Shown here: positions 25,353 to 36,674 of the stretch, one piece after another
Layout of the letters: each line of letters opens with the position of its first letter
Numbering within the stretch: the first letter of the stretch is position 1
Source of the DNA: Xestospongia muta
Lineage: Eukaryota > Porifera > Demospongiae > Haplosclerida > Petrosiidae
Direction of reading: 5' to 3'
DNA: 64,000 bases
NCBI GenBank assembly: GCA_963693285.1
Contig: OY848921.1
Location: forward strand, 8,197,229 to 8,261,228
Position numbers and translations under genes: made by a program
Notes under the pieces: generated by a model
What the model saw: only the letters and a program-made list of their open reading frames with translations
What the model was told of the DNA's origin: nothing
Database searches by the model: none

Positions 25353-26950
25353 TTATCTGATTATAAAGAATAGGAGCAAAATTAAACAGATTGCTATCAC
25401 TCCTCCCAAAATAAGCGAGTCTCTTCTTTTACGAAGATTAATTTTTTGGACTAAACTGTTTATTAATGGGAATCGATCTAAGTACAATGTCAAGGAATCA
25501 CCAGTAATAATACATTAGAACATCAGTACTAGTCTATTGGTACATTGGAACATGGATATATAGGTCTATTGGTACATTAGAACATAGGTACATAGGTCTA
25601 CTAGTATATTAGTACACAGGTACATAGTCTATTGGTACATTAGAACAGGTAGATAGGTCTACTAGTACATTAGTACATGGGTACATAGGTCTATTGGTAC
25701 ATTGGAACATGGGTACATAGGTCTATTGGTACAGTGGTATTGTTAGATTAGAAGGATACGTGTAACAGACTGCATGCGACCAGTTATACCAGAGAATGCA
25801 GTTCGTTGATGAGAGAGGTTCTCTTTAGTTGAGATAGCAATACTAGAGAATGTAATAATACACAATATATACATAGGTAGGTCTATTGGTATGTTGGAAC
25901 ATGGGTACATAGGTCTATTGTATTGGTACACACATAACAGGAGAATTGAAATAATGTTAAGATATCATTGTACCTTATTGCTTCATCTGCTAATGTATCT
26001 GACCCTCTAATGTGCTCATGTTCTTTGAGATATAGTTCAGTTCTTCTATTTAATGCCGATGTTGATTTATACCTGTAGAAATAACATTAATTGTTGAACC
26101 ATCTATTGGTCCAGCCATTTGTCTAATATTCCATTCATTAATTTTTTCTTACCCATCTTTGTGGGATGATCCGAGAAGTTCTTCTCTTTGTTTTTGAGCT
26201 AGTATATTGTTCTACAAGAAACAGAGATCACATTAAACTTGACCACACCCATCATTACCTTGGTCCTCGTGAATTCTTGCATATAATCCTGTAATATTTC
26301 GTTATGTCGTTGGAGAGTGTGATAGAGTGCTGCAGTGGGCGTGGCAGTCACACCTGATTGGTTTCGAGACATGTATTGATTCATTTGTTCATTTACATTT
26401 CGTAACTAGAGGATATTAAACACTTATAAATTCAATTAGGGATTTTGCTATCCGTCCATTTGCCATATCGAACCATCCATCATCAATCTATCTTATTATC
26501 CATTTATCCATTTTCATTCAATACATCCATTTTACCCTCGATAGTAGTTGTTCTATTTCAATGGACATAGTTTCATAAACATAACTAGGATTACCTACCA
26601 CAGGTGACCCATCTGACCTATAGAAATGTCATAAATGGGTGTGGCTTGGTTGCTATGGTAACTCACCCAGCCTCTCGATGTAAGAAACTGGAACTTAATT
26701 TACTGAATGAATTAAGTTTTGCATCAATTTCGTTCTCCAGCTGTCGTGATTCGCGACGTAGCTCTAAAACAAGAAAAATCGTTATAAATGCAACTTTTCT
26801 TGTAAAGGTTGCCACGTCATCACTGCATACAAAGCGATGTGTCGTTGTTCTGGACTTCTTACCTTCCCAACTCTTCTCTGTGGCAATTCGAGACATGGTT
26901 GAAGGTGCTGCAATGACACCAAGACCTCTAGCAGGCGCAGAATCGCTCAT
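25353..26950 (-). CDS. GOSR1: Golgi SNAP receptor complex member 1 (GOS28)
   Basis: This is the Qb SNARE of ER-Golgi and intra-Golgi traffic. Exon 1 is MSDSAPARGLGVIAAPSTMS to SWE. It is followed by ELRRESRQLENEIDAKLNSF, YETMSIEIEQLLSRVK, AALYHTLQRHNEILQDYMQE, RRTELYLKEHEHIRGSD and SIAISTKENLSHQR. The last exon, 25353-25477, gives HRFPLINSLVQKINLRKRRD, then the tail anchor LILGGVIAICLILLLFFIIR, with stop 25353-25355. The full family length is present. The penultimate exon (25760-25842) sits between two blocks of the same minisatellite, and the last intron has U12-type signals. A shorter start at 26896 (MSRIATEKSWE) is possible. Confidence 0.92.
25478..25759 (-). other. U12-type intron in GOSR1
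   Basis: On the coding strand the intron starts GTATCCTTC, eight of nine matches to the minor-class donor. It contains TTCCTTGAC (25489-25497), an exact match to TTCCTTRAC, about 11 nt before the AG. The flanking exons join in frame as ...MQSVTHRFPLINS. Confidence 0.8.
25505..25740. repeat. Minisatellite, TACATAGGTCTATTGGTACA units
   Basis: About seven degenerate copies of a 32-36 bp unit alternating GGTCTATTGGTACATTAGAACA and GGTACATAGGTCTACTAGTA-like halves, inside the U12-type GOSR1 intron. Two more copies of the same unit lie across the neighbouring exon at 25870-25935. Confidence 0.9.
25870..25935. repeat. Same minisatellite on the other side of an 83-bp exon
   Basis: Copies of the GGTCTATTGGTA unit, in the same orientation as 25505-25740, in the preceding intron of GOSR1. 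Confidence 0.8.
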
Positions 26951-27056
26951 ACAAACTATTCTCAGTAAGAAAAAATTGGATGTGTTAAAATTAATTTCTT
27001 TTCATCAATCGCGGTTACACTGATAATTAGATTGGATTTACGGTATGTGAATAAGA

Positions 27057-29042
27057 CTATCTATTATTAAGATCTAACAAATTATCAGTTAAAGAAGGTA
27101 CAGAAGAAGAGGTTGAGGGAGTCTGATTCCCGTGCACATTCAATTTAGGAGTGTGTCCGGGTGTCTTTTTATGCTGAGGAGTTACAGAAGGTGATTGAGT
27201 GGGCGTGTAACTTGATCGAAGTGCTTTATCAGTTCCTCTTAAGATACCGGGTGAAGACGTCTGAGCAATAAGCTTACGAGCAGCTGGAGAAAGTAATTTC
27301 AGTCTATCTATAGCGGATGGAGACTTTCCTGAAGGGCTAAAAAAATATGAAAATTTTGTCTAAGATTTTAAATTTTACCTTCTCAAAAGTGATGCAGTAT
27401 GTTGAATGGCTGCTTGCTTCTTTTCTCGTTGATTTTTTGAGGCTTTCTCTGCCAATTTTTGTGCTAACTGATCTCTTTTAGAAGCTTTAGGAATCTTAAA
27501 AACTGGTCCAGGAGTAGCAACAACATCAGTCTCTAAATGAAGGGGCGTCCCCTCAATTGTACCCCATGTCATCATGGGTGAAGCATCGATACCTAAAAAG
27601 GAACAAGAAAAGATTGTATTACTAATGATTGTAATAAGGTGCTGGAATTTAAAATTAAGAAAGTACGTTATTACAAGTTGCTATCATTGAGTAAATTCCC
27701 CTGTAGTCAAACTGACAATGCAACAGTTTATAATACAGATGTGCAATTTAATTTTGCATGATAAGCACAACAAAAATTTGAGCATGATCATTCCCTGCAC
27801 AAACAAAGCGACAACAGTAGAACACATAATATTCCTTACCTGGTTGTATTTGTGGTGTAGCTACAAACCCATAGCCATTAACTTGAGGTGAGTCTCCTCC
27901 GTATATTTTTTTTCCATCAATACCAACCTTTTCTTTAGCAGATTTAGGGATATATTCAGTGATAGCGTTCTCTTGAGCAGCAACTTGCATGGCCATTTTA
28001 CGTAAAAAGTCTCGAGACAATCTGGTATTTTTGTGGCATATATCTTTGTCGTGACGTTTCTGTAACTTTTCTTTATTGCTCTCCTCTACAGGATCTGGTA
28101 TGTACATTAAAGTATTCTTAGCTGTATAATTCCACAACTTGATAGCGCCATGATCATTGCCTCGTCCATCTGTAATCGCCAATGGGTCCTGTGATCCCTC
28201 CAATGCTTGTGGGGAATCTCCTCCTGATGTTAAAGCTGGCGTAGTATTCATTGCCGAAGCTATAGCTTCTCTCTCATACATCCAGGCATATTTTACTTTT
28301 CTTTTTTCTTCTTCAATCTTCATTATTTCAGAGAATGAAGCATCATCTTCACTATGATAGGTATTTAGGAAAACATCCAAGCTTTTTGAGTCCTCAGGTT
28401 TTGGTATTTTAGTCTCTGGATTGGTGTCTTGTGCTAATACATCTGATGATCTCTTCCTCACATTGGGAGTGTCATCACCAGTTAAAGGAGTCTGAAATGT
28501 GGAGGGTGTGGCTAAAGAAAAGTAGACAGCTTAATTAATAAGATTGTTCTTAAGTATAGAATGATGGACGACATTCAATACATCAATCCATTTAACATTT
28601 ATTTATCCATTTCTATAATATAATTAATCTATTATTTACAAATAATACATCATTCTGTCCATATAAAAAGGAATGTATTCAATGAAGGGAGGGGCTGGCT
28701 AAGTTACGTTATATTACTTACCATTGGGGGTTTTGATCTGTTCAGCATAACGCTCTGATATCTCTCTCAATTTTACAGGGTCATTGGTCTCAGTAGCTTC
28801 AATATATGCTAACTGTGCTTCTAATTTAGGTAACTCCGGAAAGAAATCACGTTGTATAATCTTTGCCATAGCCTTTAAAAAGGGATACATCAATTTGTAT
28901 CACGTGATGCATTATTTCTTACATCTGTAAACTCATCTTCTTCTAATGGAGTTTTCTTTGGTTTTGTCTTTAGACCACGCCCATTTGATGTTACTAGAGC
29001 TCCCGGTTGTTTCAACACGATCTGTTTGTCTGTCTCTGACAT
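27057..29042 (-). CDS. ESS2: Splicing factor ESS-2 homologue (DGCR14)
   Basis: This is a nuclear protein of the late spliceosome (C complex). The start is MSDTDKQIVLKQPGALVTSN. Conserved blocks in order: IIQRDFFPELPKLEAQLAYI, SLDVFLNTYHSEDDASFSEI, KYAWMYEREAIA, WNYTAKNTLMYIPDPVEE, HKNTRLSRDFLRKMA, GYGFVATPQIQPG, ASPMMTWGTIEGTPL, SKRDQLAQKLAEKAS and LSPAARKLI. Stop is 27057-27059. The size is close to the usual 470-480 residues. A retained-intron frame after IQPGK was not used. It diverges from DNAAF11 (178 bp between ATGs) and lies tail-to-head with GOSR1 (106 bp). Confidence 0.94.
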
Positions 29043-29194
29043 TGCTTGATAATCTGATGTTCAGACAGAGTGGGAGACTATAGATGAAGGAACATTACGT
29101 TCTACAAACGTCTAGAAAGAAATACTGTAGTCAAAGAGTTAAATTTCTGGTAGGCGTGGTCTACCATTTAACCCTTTATAAACTTGGACTTGGA

Positions 29195-29207
29195 GTAACT
29201 AGGCAAC
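29195..29207 (+). promoter_or_regulatory. X-box-like site just upstream of DNAAF11
   Basis: GTAACTAGGCAAC fits GTNRCC-N1-RGYAAC except T for C at position 6. It ends 13 bp before the DNAAF11 ATG, in the divergent promoter with ESS2. Confidence 0.5.
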
Positions 29208-29220
29208 ATAACACTGAAGA

Positions 29221-32039
29221 ATGGCTAGAAGTAAATAAAAACAATCTACATCATAAAGTTCCATGTCTTTTTCTCTCTCTTAGTCACTGAAGATCTTGTT
29301 AGAAAGAGATCAGAACATAACAACTGTGAGATTACAACACTAGAGGAGCTATCATTACATCAACAAGATATAGAGAAGTGAGTCAATACAAACTGAAGTT
29401 CACTTACTTTTTAATATTATTTAGAATTGAACATTTGGATAAATGGTGTAGAGATCTAAAAATTCTTTATCTCCAAAGCAATCTCATTCCAAAAATTGGT
29501 ACAAATTCACAAATTGTACTTATAGTTTAATATTATTTATATGTAGAGAATGTCTCTCGACTTAAAAAACTGGAATATTTAAATTTAGCGCTAAACAATG
29601 TAACAAAAATTGAAAATTTAAAAGGTACTTTGGTAACATGAGAATACCCCTAGTAATTATTGATTGTAATTAATCAATACTTTAGGTTGTGAGTCATTAC
29701 AAAAATTGGATTTGACTGTTAATTTTGTGGGCAATTTGTTAAGTATTGAGTCACTGAAACATAATGAACATTTGAAAGAAATGTAAGCTATCATCACATC
29801 TACAGGATATCATAGAAATAATTGATATAATGTGAATATGTCTGTAAGAACAGCTGTAATTAAATAAATGGGAGGTCTAATAGTAAACTGGAGATTTATC
29901 AAGTGAGTGTGTATGAGAACGAACACTCTCTTACTAGATACCTCACTGGTAACCCATGTACGGATTACTATGGTTATCGAGAGTTTGTAATAGCCACACT
30001 GCCCCAGCTGCAATGGCTAGATGGGAGAGAAATCACACGATCTGAGAGGATACAAGCCTCGCAAGTCAGTGTGATCTGCTAACACTAACTTGATCTTTTT
30101 CTTAATTTATTTTAATAGAAGTTGTCAGAGTTGAGAGTTTCAATTGCAAAGCAACAAATGGAATATGAAGAAAAACAAAAACTAGTAAACAACTGGCAGC
30201 AAATATTCACGATAATTTGATGTAAATTTATTTATTATTTTATATTAAAATTATAGGAGAAGGATAAACAAAAAGACAGTAGTGATTGTAAACCTGGATT
30301 TGATGGTCGCTGGTACACAGATCCTAATGCTCATATGATTAGTCAAAATGTTGAAGATAGTCAGAAACAGACACCTACTGAACTGAGTGAGGCTGAAGAA
30401 GAAAGGTAAGTTTCTATATTGTGAATAATATTAATGATTCTCTCTTTCTCTCTCTCATGAAGGTTTATGAAGGAACCAATCTCTCATTCACCACAGTCAC
30501 GTGTAGCACTCCATAAACACATTGCTGAAAAGAAAAAAGTTAATCCAAAGTAAGGCTATAATCACTGTAACAATTAATATAATATTTTAACGAACCAAAT
30601 GTAGCTTACATTAGTGGAATAGTATGGTGTGAGTTACTAACTCTATAATTGTGACCTGATTTACAATATAAGGGACCACTTCTGCCAAAACATTTGTGAA
30701 GTAATTTATGAAAAACGACAACTGTTAAAACATCTCAAAAACAGTTTTGTATACATACTGTTGCTATATATACACAACTATTCGTGGAAAGTGTATGTAT
30801 ACGAAACTACTTTTAGAGGTATTTTTCATAAATCATGTCACAAACATTTTGACAGAAGTGGTCCCTTATTACAAATTAGGTCACAATTTGTTACTTCGTA
30901 ATAGTATACAATAATAACAAATTATAACAGTGAGTAATTCATACAAATTCTTGATCCTAAAGTAATCCACTAATGTAAGCTTAATTTGGTTGTTAAAATA
31001 AATGAATATTAGTGTAATCACTCAATATCGTTAATTGTTACTCAATCATGACCTAAAGGCCACAAGGTCCTCAACAAGTAAAGAGAGAGAGAAGACTTGA
31101 GAGAGATGGAGTAATGCTAAATGTCAATGAAGGAAAGTATGTGGTATATAGCACTATATGTATAAGTGAGTATTACTGTATACTTCATACAATACTAGAT
31201 ATGACTTCCGTCTTGAAGAAAATGATAACACTAACCAGTATATATTAGAGGTAGCCTGTCCAAGGTACATAGGCTACTTGTAATACACTACTGCATTAAA
31301 CATCTCTTGGAATTATAGATTTATGGATACTTCATTCATTGACTGTGATGTCCAACCAACTTATATACGTGTAACAATCAAAGGAAAGGTCAGTGAGTGT
31401 AATAATATACATACCATCAGATTATGATGGAACATCTCTCTATAAAGAACACTTTTAAGAGTTAACTAACATTATTACTTGCTATTTGTATTGGGTACTG
31501 GGTCTATGCTAATTCTCTGTGCTATGTACACAACAGATTCCAGTAAAATACAAATATTTAATGCTATTATATAGATCCTTCAATTGGTATTACAAGATGA
31601 GATATCTCCTGATCAATCCACTGCAAAACGGTCACAAACTACAGGACATCTTGTAGTAACAATGCCAAAGGTATAATGTAGTTTATAAATAGACATTACA
31701 CAGATTGAGTCGTAAATTCATTGTTATTATTGTCCACCTATTTAGGTAAAAGCTATCATTAAACCTAAAGAGAGAACAAAATCTATAAAGGTGCCACAAG
31801 AAGTAACATCTAGTAAGCCATTACAGCAAGTAAATGGCATTGAATTACTAGATGTACCTGAGACAAGAACAAGAGGATTATTTGACATTGTGAGCCACAA
31901 TGAGGAGGAGTCCACTAAACTGAGAGACAAAAGAGATGTACTGAGTAATGGTCTAAATAAAGGTCATTACAATAAGGTCATTGTACTACAAGAAAAAGAA
32001 CCATTCATTGATGATCCAGATGTCCCTCCATTAATATAA
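29221..32039 (+). CDS. DNAAF11: Dynein axonemal assembly factor 11 (LRRC6/TILB)
   Basis: This is a cytoplasmic factor for pre-assembly of ciliary outer and inner dynein arms. The first coding exon is only 10 nt (ATGGCTAGAA, 29221-29230) and splices to 29284 to give [16 protein letters not shown]. Leucine-rich repeats follow ([74 protein letters not shown]), with the LRR cap [20 protein letters not shown]. Then come a charged coiled coil and a CS-like beta domain (about 31100-31680; [29 protein letters not shown]). The tail ends [11 protein letters not shown], stop 32037-32039. The order and length match the family. One intron hosts a 0.4-kb foldback element. Confidence 0.95.
30585..31002. mobile_element. 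Foldback MITE-like element in DNAAF11 intron
   Basis: About 0.4 kb with long imperfect terminal inverted repeats. The outer arms TTTAACGAACCAAATGTAGC and, inverted, TTTAACAACCAAATTAAGC are followed by CTTACATTAGTGGA in both arms. Further in, both arms share AAGGGACCACTTCTG and ATTTATGAAAAA. The loop holds TATACATAC-type motifs. There is no coding capacity, and a target duplication could not be fixed with certainty. Confidence 0.75.
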
Positions 32040-32444
32040 CAAACAGATACTATATAAAAACAGACCACACTAATGGTATGTAACAACTAGCTACATATTT
32101 AGACACTTTTTTATACTAGTAAGTACTTAGTACATCAACTAATGGTCTTTAAGTAAAATAAACAGCTGATAACATGTTAATAACATCAAAACGTATGCAA
32201 ATAACAACACTATAGATGGCAGTAATATACTCACTAGGACACACATTACCAATAATGGTAATTTAATTGATTTAATTATCTTAAAAAGACGTTATTTTAA
32301 ATAAAAGACCAAACTCATTAATTAATGCACAATAAATATATTAACTGATAAAATTAATTTAATATAAACACTTTCAGTGAAAAAAGAAATATATCATTAT
32401 TACAAACCAAAATAATACAAATCATTACAACTACCAGCATACTG

Positions 32445-32493
32445 TAGTCTCATGCCTAGACCATTATTTCACATAAATCTGGGAATGAGACCA
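32445..32493. mobile_element. Short foldback element, GTCTCATTCCCAG family
   Basis: Arms AGTCTCATGCCTAGACC and inverse CTGGGAATGAGACC lie a few bases downstream of the OSBP stop codon, so the hairpin would be in the OSBP 3' UTR. Confidence 0.55.
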
Positions 32494-32497
32494 ATCA

Positions 32498-35054
32498 TTA
32501 TGTCTCAAAAATATTTGTTAAATTAAGTTTCACCCAATTTCTATTCTCTTTACATTCCCAATACCCACCTTTATATACATACATCATATTATTAGATAAT
32601 GGGTCATATTCTTTTTGAAACCAAGCCGGTTGATACAGTGCTTCTTTCTCTAGTCTGGCTGCTTCCTCCGTGTTGCCAACGGAAGCTGCTTCAGCTGCTT
32701 GAGCTTGTAAAGCTTCTCTCTTACGCCGTCGTGCTCTCTGTTTTTCCTCTAAAATAACCTAAGAAAGCAAAACATTAAATAAAATAGGTATATAGGCAGA
32801 GAGCTAGCAGACAAGTAATGAGGCTAGTAGATGTCTTAGACAATTACATGTACCTTCACTCGGTTAGCTTCATCAAAGTCTCCATTTTCCATGATTCGTT
32901 GATCTGGGCGGAACCTTGAATCAGTTGGTGCTACATTTTCTTCCATTTCATTCAAAGAACAAGCAAATTCTGAGAAGTTGTACATGCCTTCAGCTCCAGG
33001 ACTGAGAAAAGAAGACATTAATATTATTAAATTAATATTGATTTGCTTACGGTAATGGCAAATATCTCCAAAGTTCCTTGGACGGTCCAGTTACTGGGTT
33101 TCTACCCTCGAATGAAAGGATGGGGGCACATTCAACGTATTCATCCCAATAACCATTTATACTGATCTTAGGGACTCCCTCGCAATCTAAACATCGGCCA
33201 GTGATCTGAGAGAGAAAAGAGATAGAAGAGTTAAAAGCACACTTTAAAGGAGTCACCTTTTTTTGTCTCTCTCTTGTGAAGTAACTGTAAGAATGATACT
33301 TCACTTCACACTTCTCATTAGTAGTGTGGTTAACAATAGTCATATCTCCATACTAGAGTAGACAAAGAGTGGGAGGGAAGAGAGATGAATACAACAATGT
33401 GTATTCACTACTTACATTGTCCACCCACAGCTTCCCTACAATGATATTGTGTATGACTGTGATCACTTTGTTCCAAGTGTAATGGCTACCACTACGGTGG
33501 AACACAAGATGGACACATCCAACGGGAAAACATTGAATATATTTCCCACGGAATTTACTAGCAAGAGTGTATTCTTGCCATAATGTCCAGTCCTTATGTT
33601 CTGCGTGCATTGCTAACATTGGAGGATGATGACAAACCTGAATTGAAAAGACAAAGAATGATTAAGTTGAGAGTTCTGTTTCTACCTTGACGTTAACATT
33701 AGTAACATTATCTTAACACTAACTTAATGCTAACTTGACACTAACATTAACTTAACAATAACATTACTAACATTATCTTAACACTAACTTAACAATAATT
33801 TGACAATAACATTAACTTAACAATAACATTACTAATATTATCTTAACACTAACTTGACACTAACATTACCTAAACATTAACTTGGAACTAACTTAGCACA
33901 GACATGGACTAAACCTGTATCTTTTACCTGCTCTAATAACACTCTCCATCCAAGTTCAGCTCGTCGGTCACACTCAAATGTTTCCCCTAACATAGGATTA
34001 AATGGTTTGTTAACTCTTATAAAAGTTGATCTGTAAGATGAAGCAATAAAAGCTGCAACATGAGCAGCTTCTTCTAATGTATTATCACAAGCAGCTGCTC
34101 TGTCCAGGATGACAGAATATGTGAGATCTTCAGACATGCGCTGTAAAAATGAAAGGGGCTCACCAAAATGGACCTAGGAGAGAGAGAGAGAGAGAGAGAG
34201 AATAAATTTGTTCAAACAAACCAACACACACTCACAGGCATTGGTATTTTTGTTAATTCTTTTCCAATACAGTTCTTCATAATACTCCAAAGATTGATCT
34301 TAGCATTGGGACGAGGTGAAATGGTAGCACGCCTGTAATCTAGTGTTGGTAGAATATTCTCCTGAAGTACTGCAGGAGCAGGTTTTAAGAAAGTCTAAAT
34401 AGAAACTGATATTACATAGTTATTAAAACATGAGTTTACCTACCTGCATGCATTTTCTATCTGGACTTGTGGTAGGAAGGTTTTCCAGCAATGCAATGAT
34501 TGGAATGGGTGTGGCTTCATTAACCGATACAGAACTTGCTGTTCTCTTGTGACTCAAAGATTGTGATGAGGCTGGAGTCAGCAGTGAGTCTGGTATATCA
34601 GACGCATCAAAAAACTTATCATCATCATCTTCATCATCATCTTCATCTTTATAAAAAAGTCCAAACTGGGAGGTCTCTGTATCCGTGACAACAGGAGAAT
34701 GAGGAGGAGATTTTGGAGGTGTTGATCCTTCTGACTTTGGTAAATTAAAAGTGACCCGTTGAGCACCACCAGGAAGCTTTTTAGTGGGAGTGGTTGTTTC
34801 ATTTGTAGGGCTGGTATCGGGTGACACTACATTGGAAGATGAGAACTGACGGCTATCTTCTAATTCCTGTTGTAATACATCCATCCCTTTTTGAGATGCC
34901 CTTCTTACAGTATCTTCAAGAACATGCATTTGTTTAGCTAATGCTTCAAAGTTTTCCTGTAGTTCCATTCGCATGGAACGTTCATGTTGAAGAAGTCTTT
35001 GCCAACGTTTTTCCACATTGGTGGCTAAGAGTAAGTACTCTTCAGATACCTGGA

Positions 35055-35140
<86 letters not shown>

Positions 35141-36517
35141 TTGAAAAACTTTCACTGTTTACCTTAGCCATTGCATTAGCAGTTATTTTAAACATGGCAG
35201 TTTTTTCCTTTAGCTTAGTCAAGTTAGCACCTCCTATTCCACTCTCATCTTTACTCATCTCAATATCAGATAATGTCCGTAAAATTTCGTGATGTTTTAG
35301 CACCACAAGATTGTGTGTTGTGGAGAGTTCAGTAAGTTTATCAGAGAGAACAAGGAGAGGTTTTTCATCTAATTTAGCCTGGTCATCATCATCATCATCA
35401 CTAACTTCTGATTAATCAAAAAATATAACACCTGTTATCCCTCTCTTTCTCTGTTGATCCACCCATCCATTCATTGATCCATCCATCCATTCATCGACCC
35501 ATTCATCCATTCATTGATCCATCCATCCATTCATCGACCCATTCATCCATTCATTGATCCATCCATCCATTCATTGACCCATTCATCCATTCATTGATCC
35601 ATCCATCTATTCAGCCACCTTCTAAATTCTTTATAGCTCTAGCTTTGGCCAATTCTAATGCAGTCACCCAACGTTGTCTCTCGACTTCATTAAGAGCTCG
35701 TAAATGAAACACCTAAAACGACAAACACAAAGTAAAGTCACTTGTGCATACATCCTTTATCACAATGTTAACAGTTAAATGAACTAACAGTTTGCTAAGT
35801 AACACTAAGTAACACTAACTAATGTTGATGTATGAAATTGCAATGATTAGAACTGTGTTGGACTAAAATATGATTTTATTGACCACTATTTTATTGAAAC
35901 TAAAGATCAAATGCTATCATTAGCAGCTATGTATATGATGATAAGGTGATAATAAGTGTTAAATAGATTTAATAGATACAATGCCACAGAATTAATCAAA
36001 GAGAACTCAGTGCTAGTCTCACTCCCAGACTACCACAGCAAAAATTTTCACCTGGAGAGTCTTGTCTCAACTGAGATTGCTGGCCACACCCTTCTATGAA
36101 AAATTTTCTAGGTGGGTATGGACGTGACTACTCAATGCTTTGTATAACAATAGTATAATTAGTATTACATCATAATAATGTCACATACCTGAGATGGTCC
36201 ATTGGTGATGACAAAATGAGTGGCATCGATTGTGTCGATACATGCCCCTGCCAAATTGATTGTACCACGACAAGTATGCGCCATTTCTTCTTGTGTTCTA
36301 GATTGGACATGAATTAGCATTAGTTCATGTTGAAATCATCTTAGATTTACCTGTAGTAAGACAATAGACCATTGGCAAGAACAAACCAACGTTTTTGATA
36401 GCCCTTTATATAATTTGTCCACTTTAGTAGCCATCCCCTGAATTGCTCAGGTTGTTGTCGTGCCTCCATTCCTCCTCTTTCCTTTGATTTTAGTCGAGTT
36501 ATATCTGACGTAGCCAT
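32498..36517 (-). CDS. OSBP: Oxysterol-binding protein 1
   Basis: This is a lipid-transfer protein at ER-Golgi contact sites that exchanges sterol for PI4P. The PH domain begins [19 protein letters not shown] and ends with [16 protein letters not shown] coiled-coil region follows ([20 protein letters not shown]). A two-phenylalanine FFAT-like motif in an acidic patch ([13 protein letters not shown], about 34600) would bind VAP in the ER. The ORD has [33 protein letters not shown] and the signature [11 protein letters not shown] (Cys for the usual Ser), then GKLWVDNYGDM. The tail is rich in Arg/Lys ([12 protein letters not shown]). Stop is 32498-32500. ATG 36517 ([10 protein letters not shown]) was preferred to 36535. 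Several introns bear repeats (33693-33898, 35053-35137, 35455-35610). Confidence 0.94.
33693..33898. repeat. 65-bp tandem repeat in OSBP intron
   Basis: The block TCTTAACACTAACTT recurs at 33711, 33776 and 33841, exactly 65 bp apart, embedded in TAACATTAACTTAACAAT-like sequence. Confidence 0.9.
34180..34201 (-). repeat. (CT)n tract at OSBP 3' splice site
   Basis: The coding strand reads (CT)n then CCTAG, the acceptor for the exon starting [12 protein letters not shown]. Confidence 0.9.
35053..35137 (-). repeat. Long (CT)n tract at OSBP 3' splice site
   Basis: About 40 CT units on the coding strand, then TTTCCCTCCAG, acceptor for the exon encoding [15 protein letters not shown]. Confidence 0.95.
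35455..35615. repeat. CCATTCATTGATCCATCCAT tandem repeat in OSBP intron
   Basis: Regular 40-bp units (two 20-bp halves, CATCCATTCATTGATCCATC and CATCCATTCATCGACCCATT) repeated about four times. Confidence 0.9.
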
Positions 36518-36674
36518 AATTTTTTCCTCTATCACATGCTATTGTGTCCTAACTAGTACTACCAGCAATAGCAGCATAAACGGAAAATATACAGACCCCA
36601 GTGCCCCGGAAATTAGCCAGCCACACCCTTTTGTCATAAAATAAAAATAATACACACACAAAAAAGACATGAAT

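Noticed and set aside
26604..27023. 139-codon + frame
   Set aside because: It is the antisense shadow of GOSR1 exons 1 and 2.
29084..29290. 68-codon frame upstream of DNAAF11
   Set aside because: It crosses the shared promoter, the X-box-like site and the first DNAAF11 intron, and has no family resemblance.
32821..33018. Separate small ORF at the OSBP 3' end
   Set aside because: It is an OSBP exon ([20 protein letters not shown]) with read-through into an intron.
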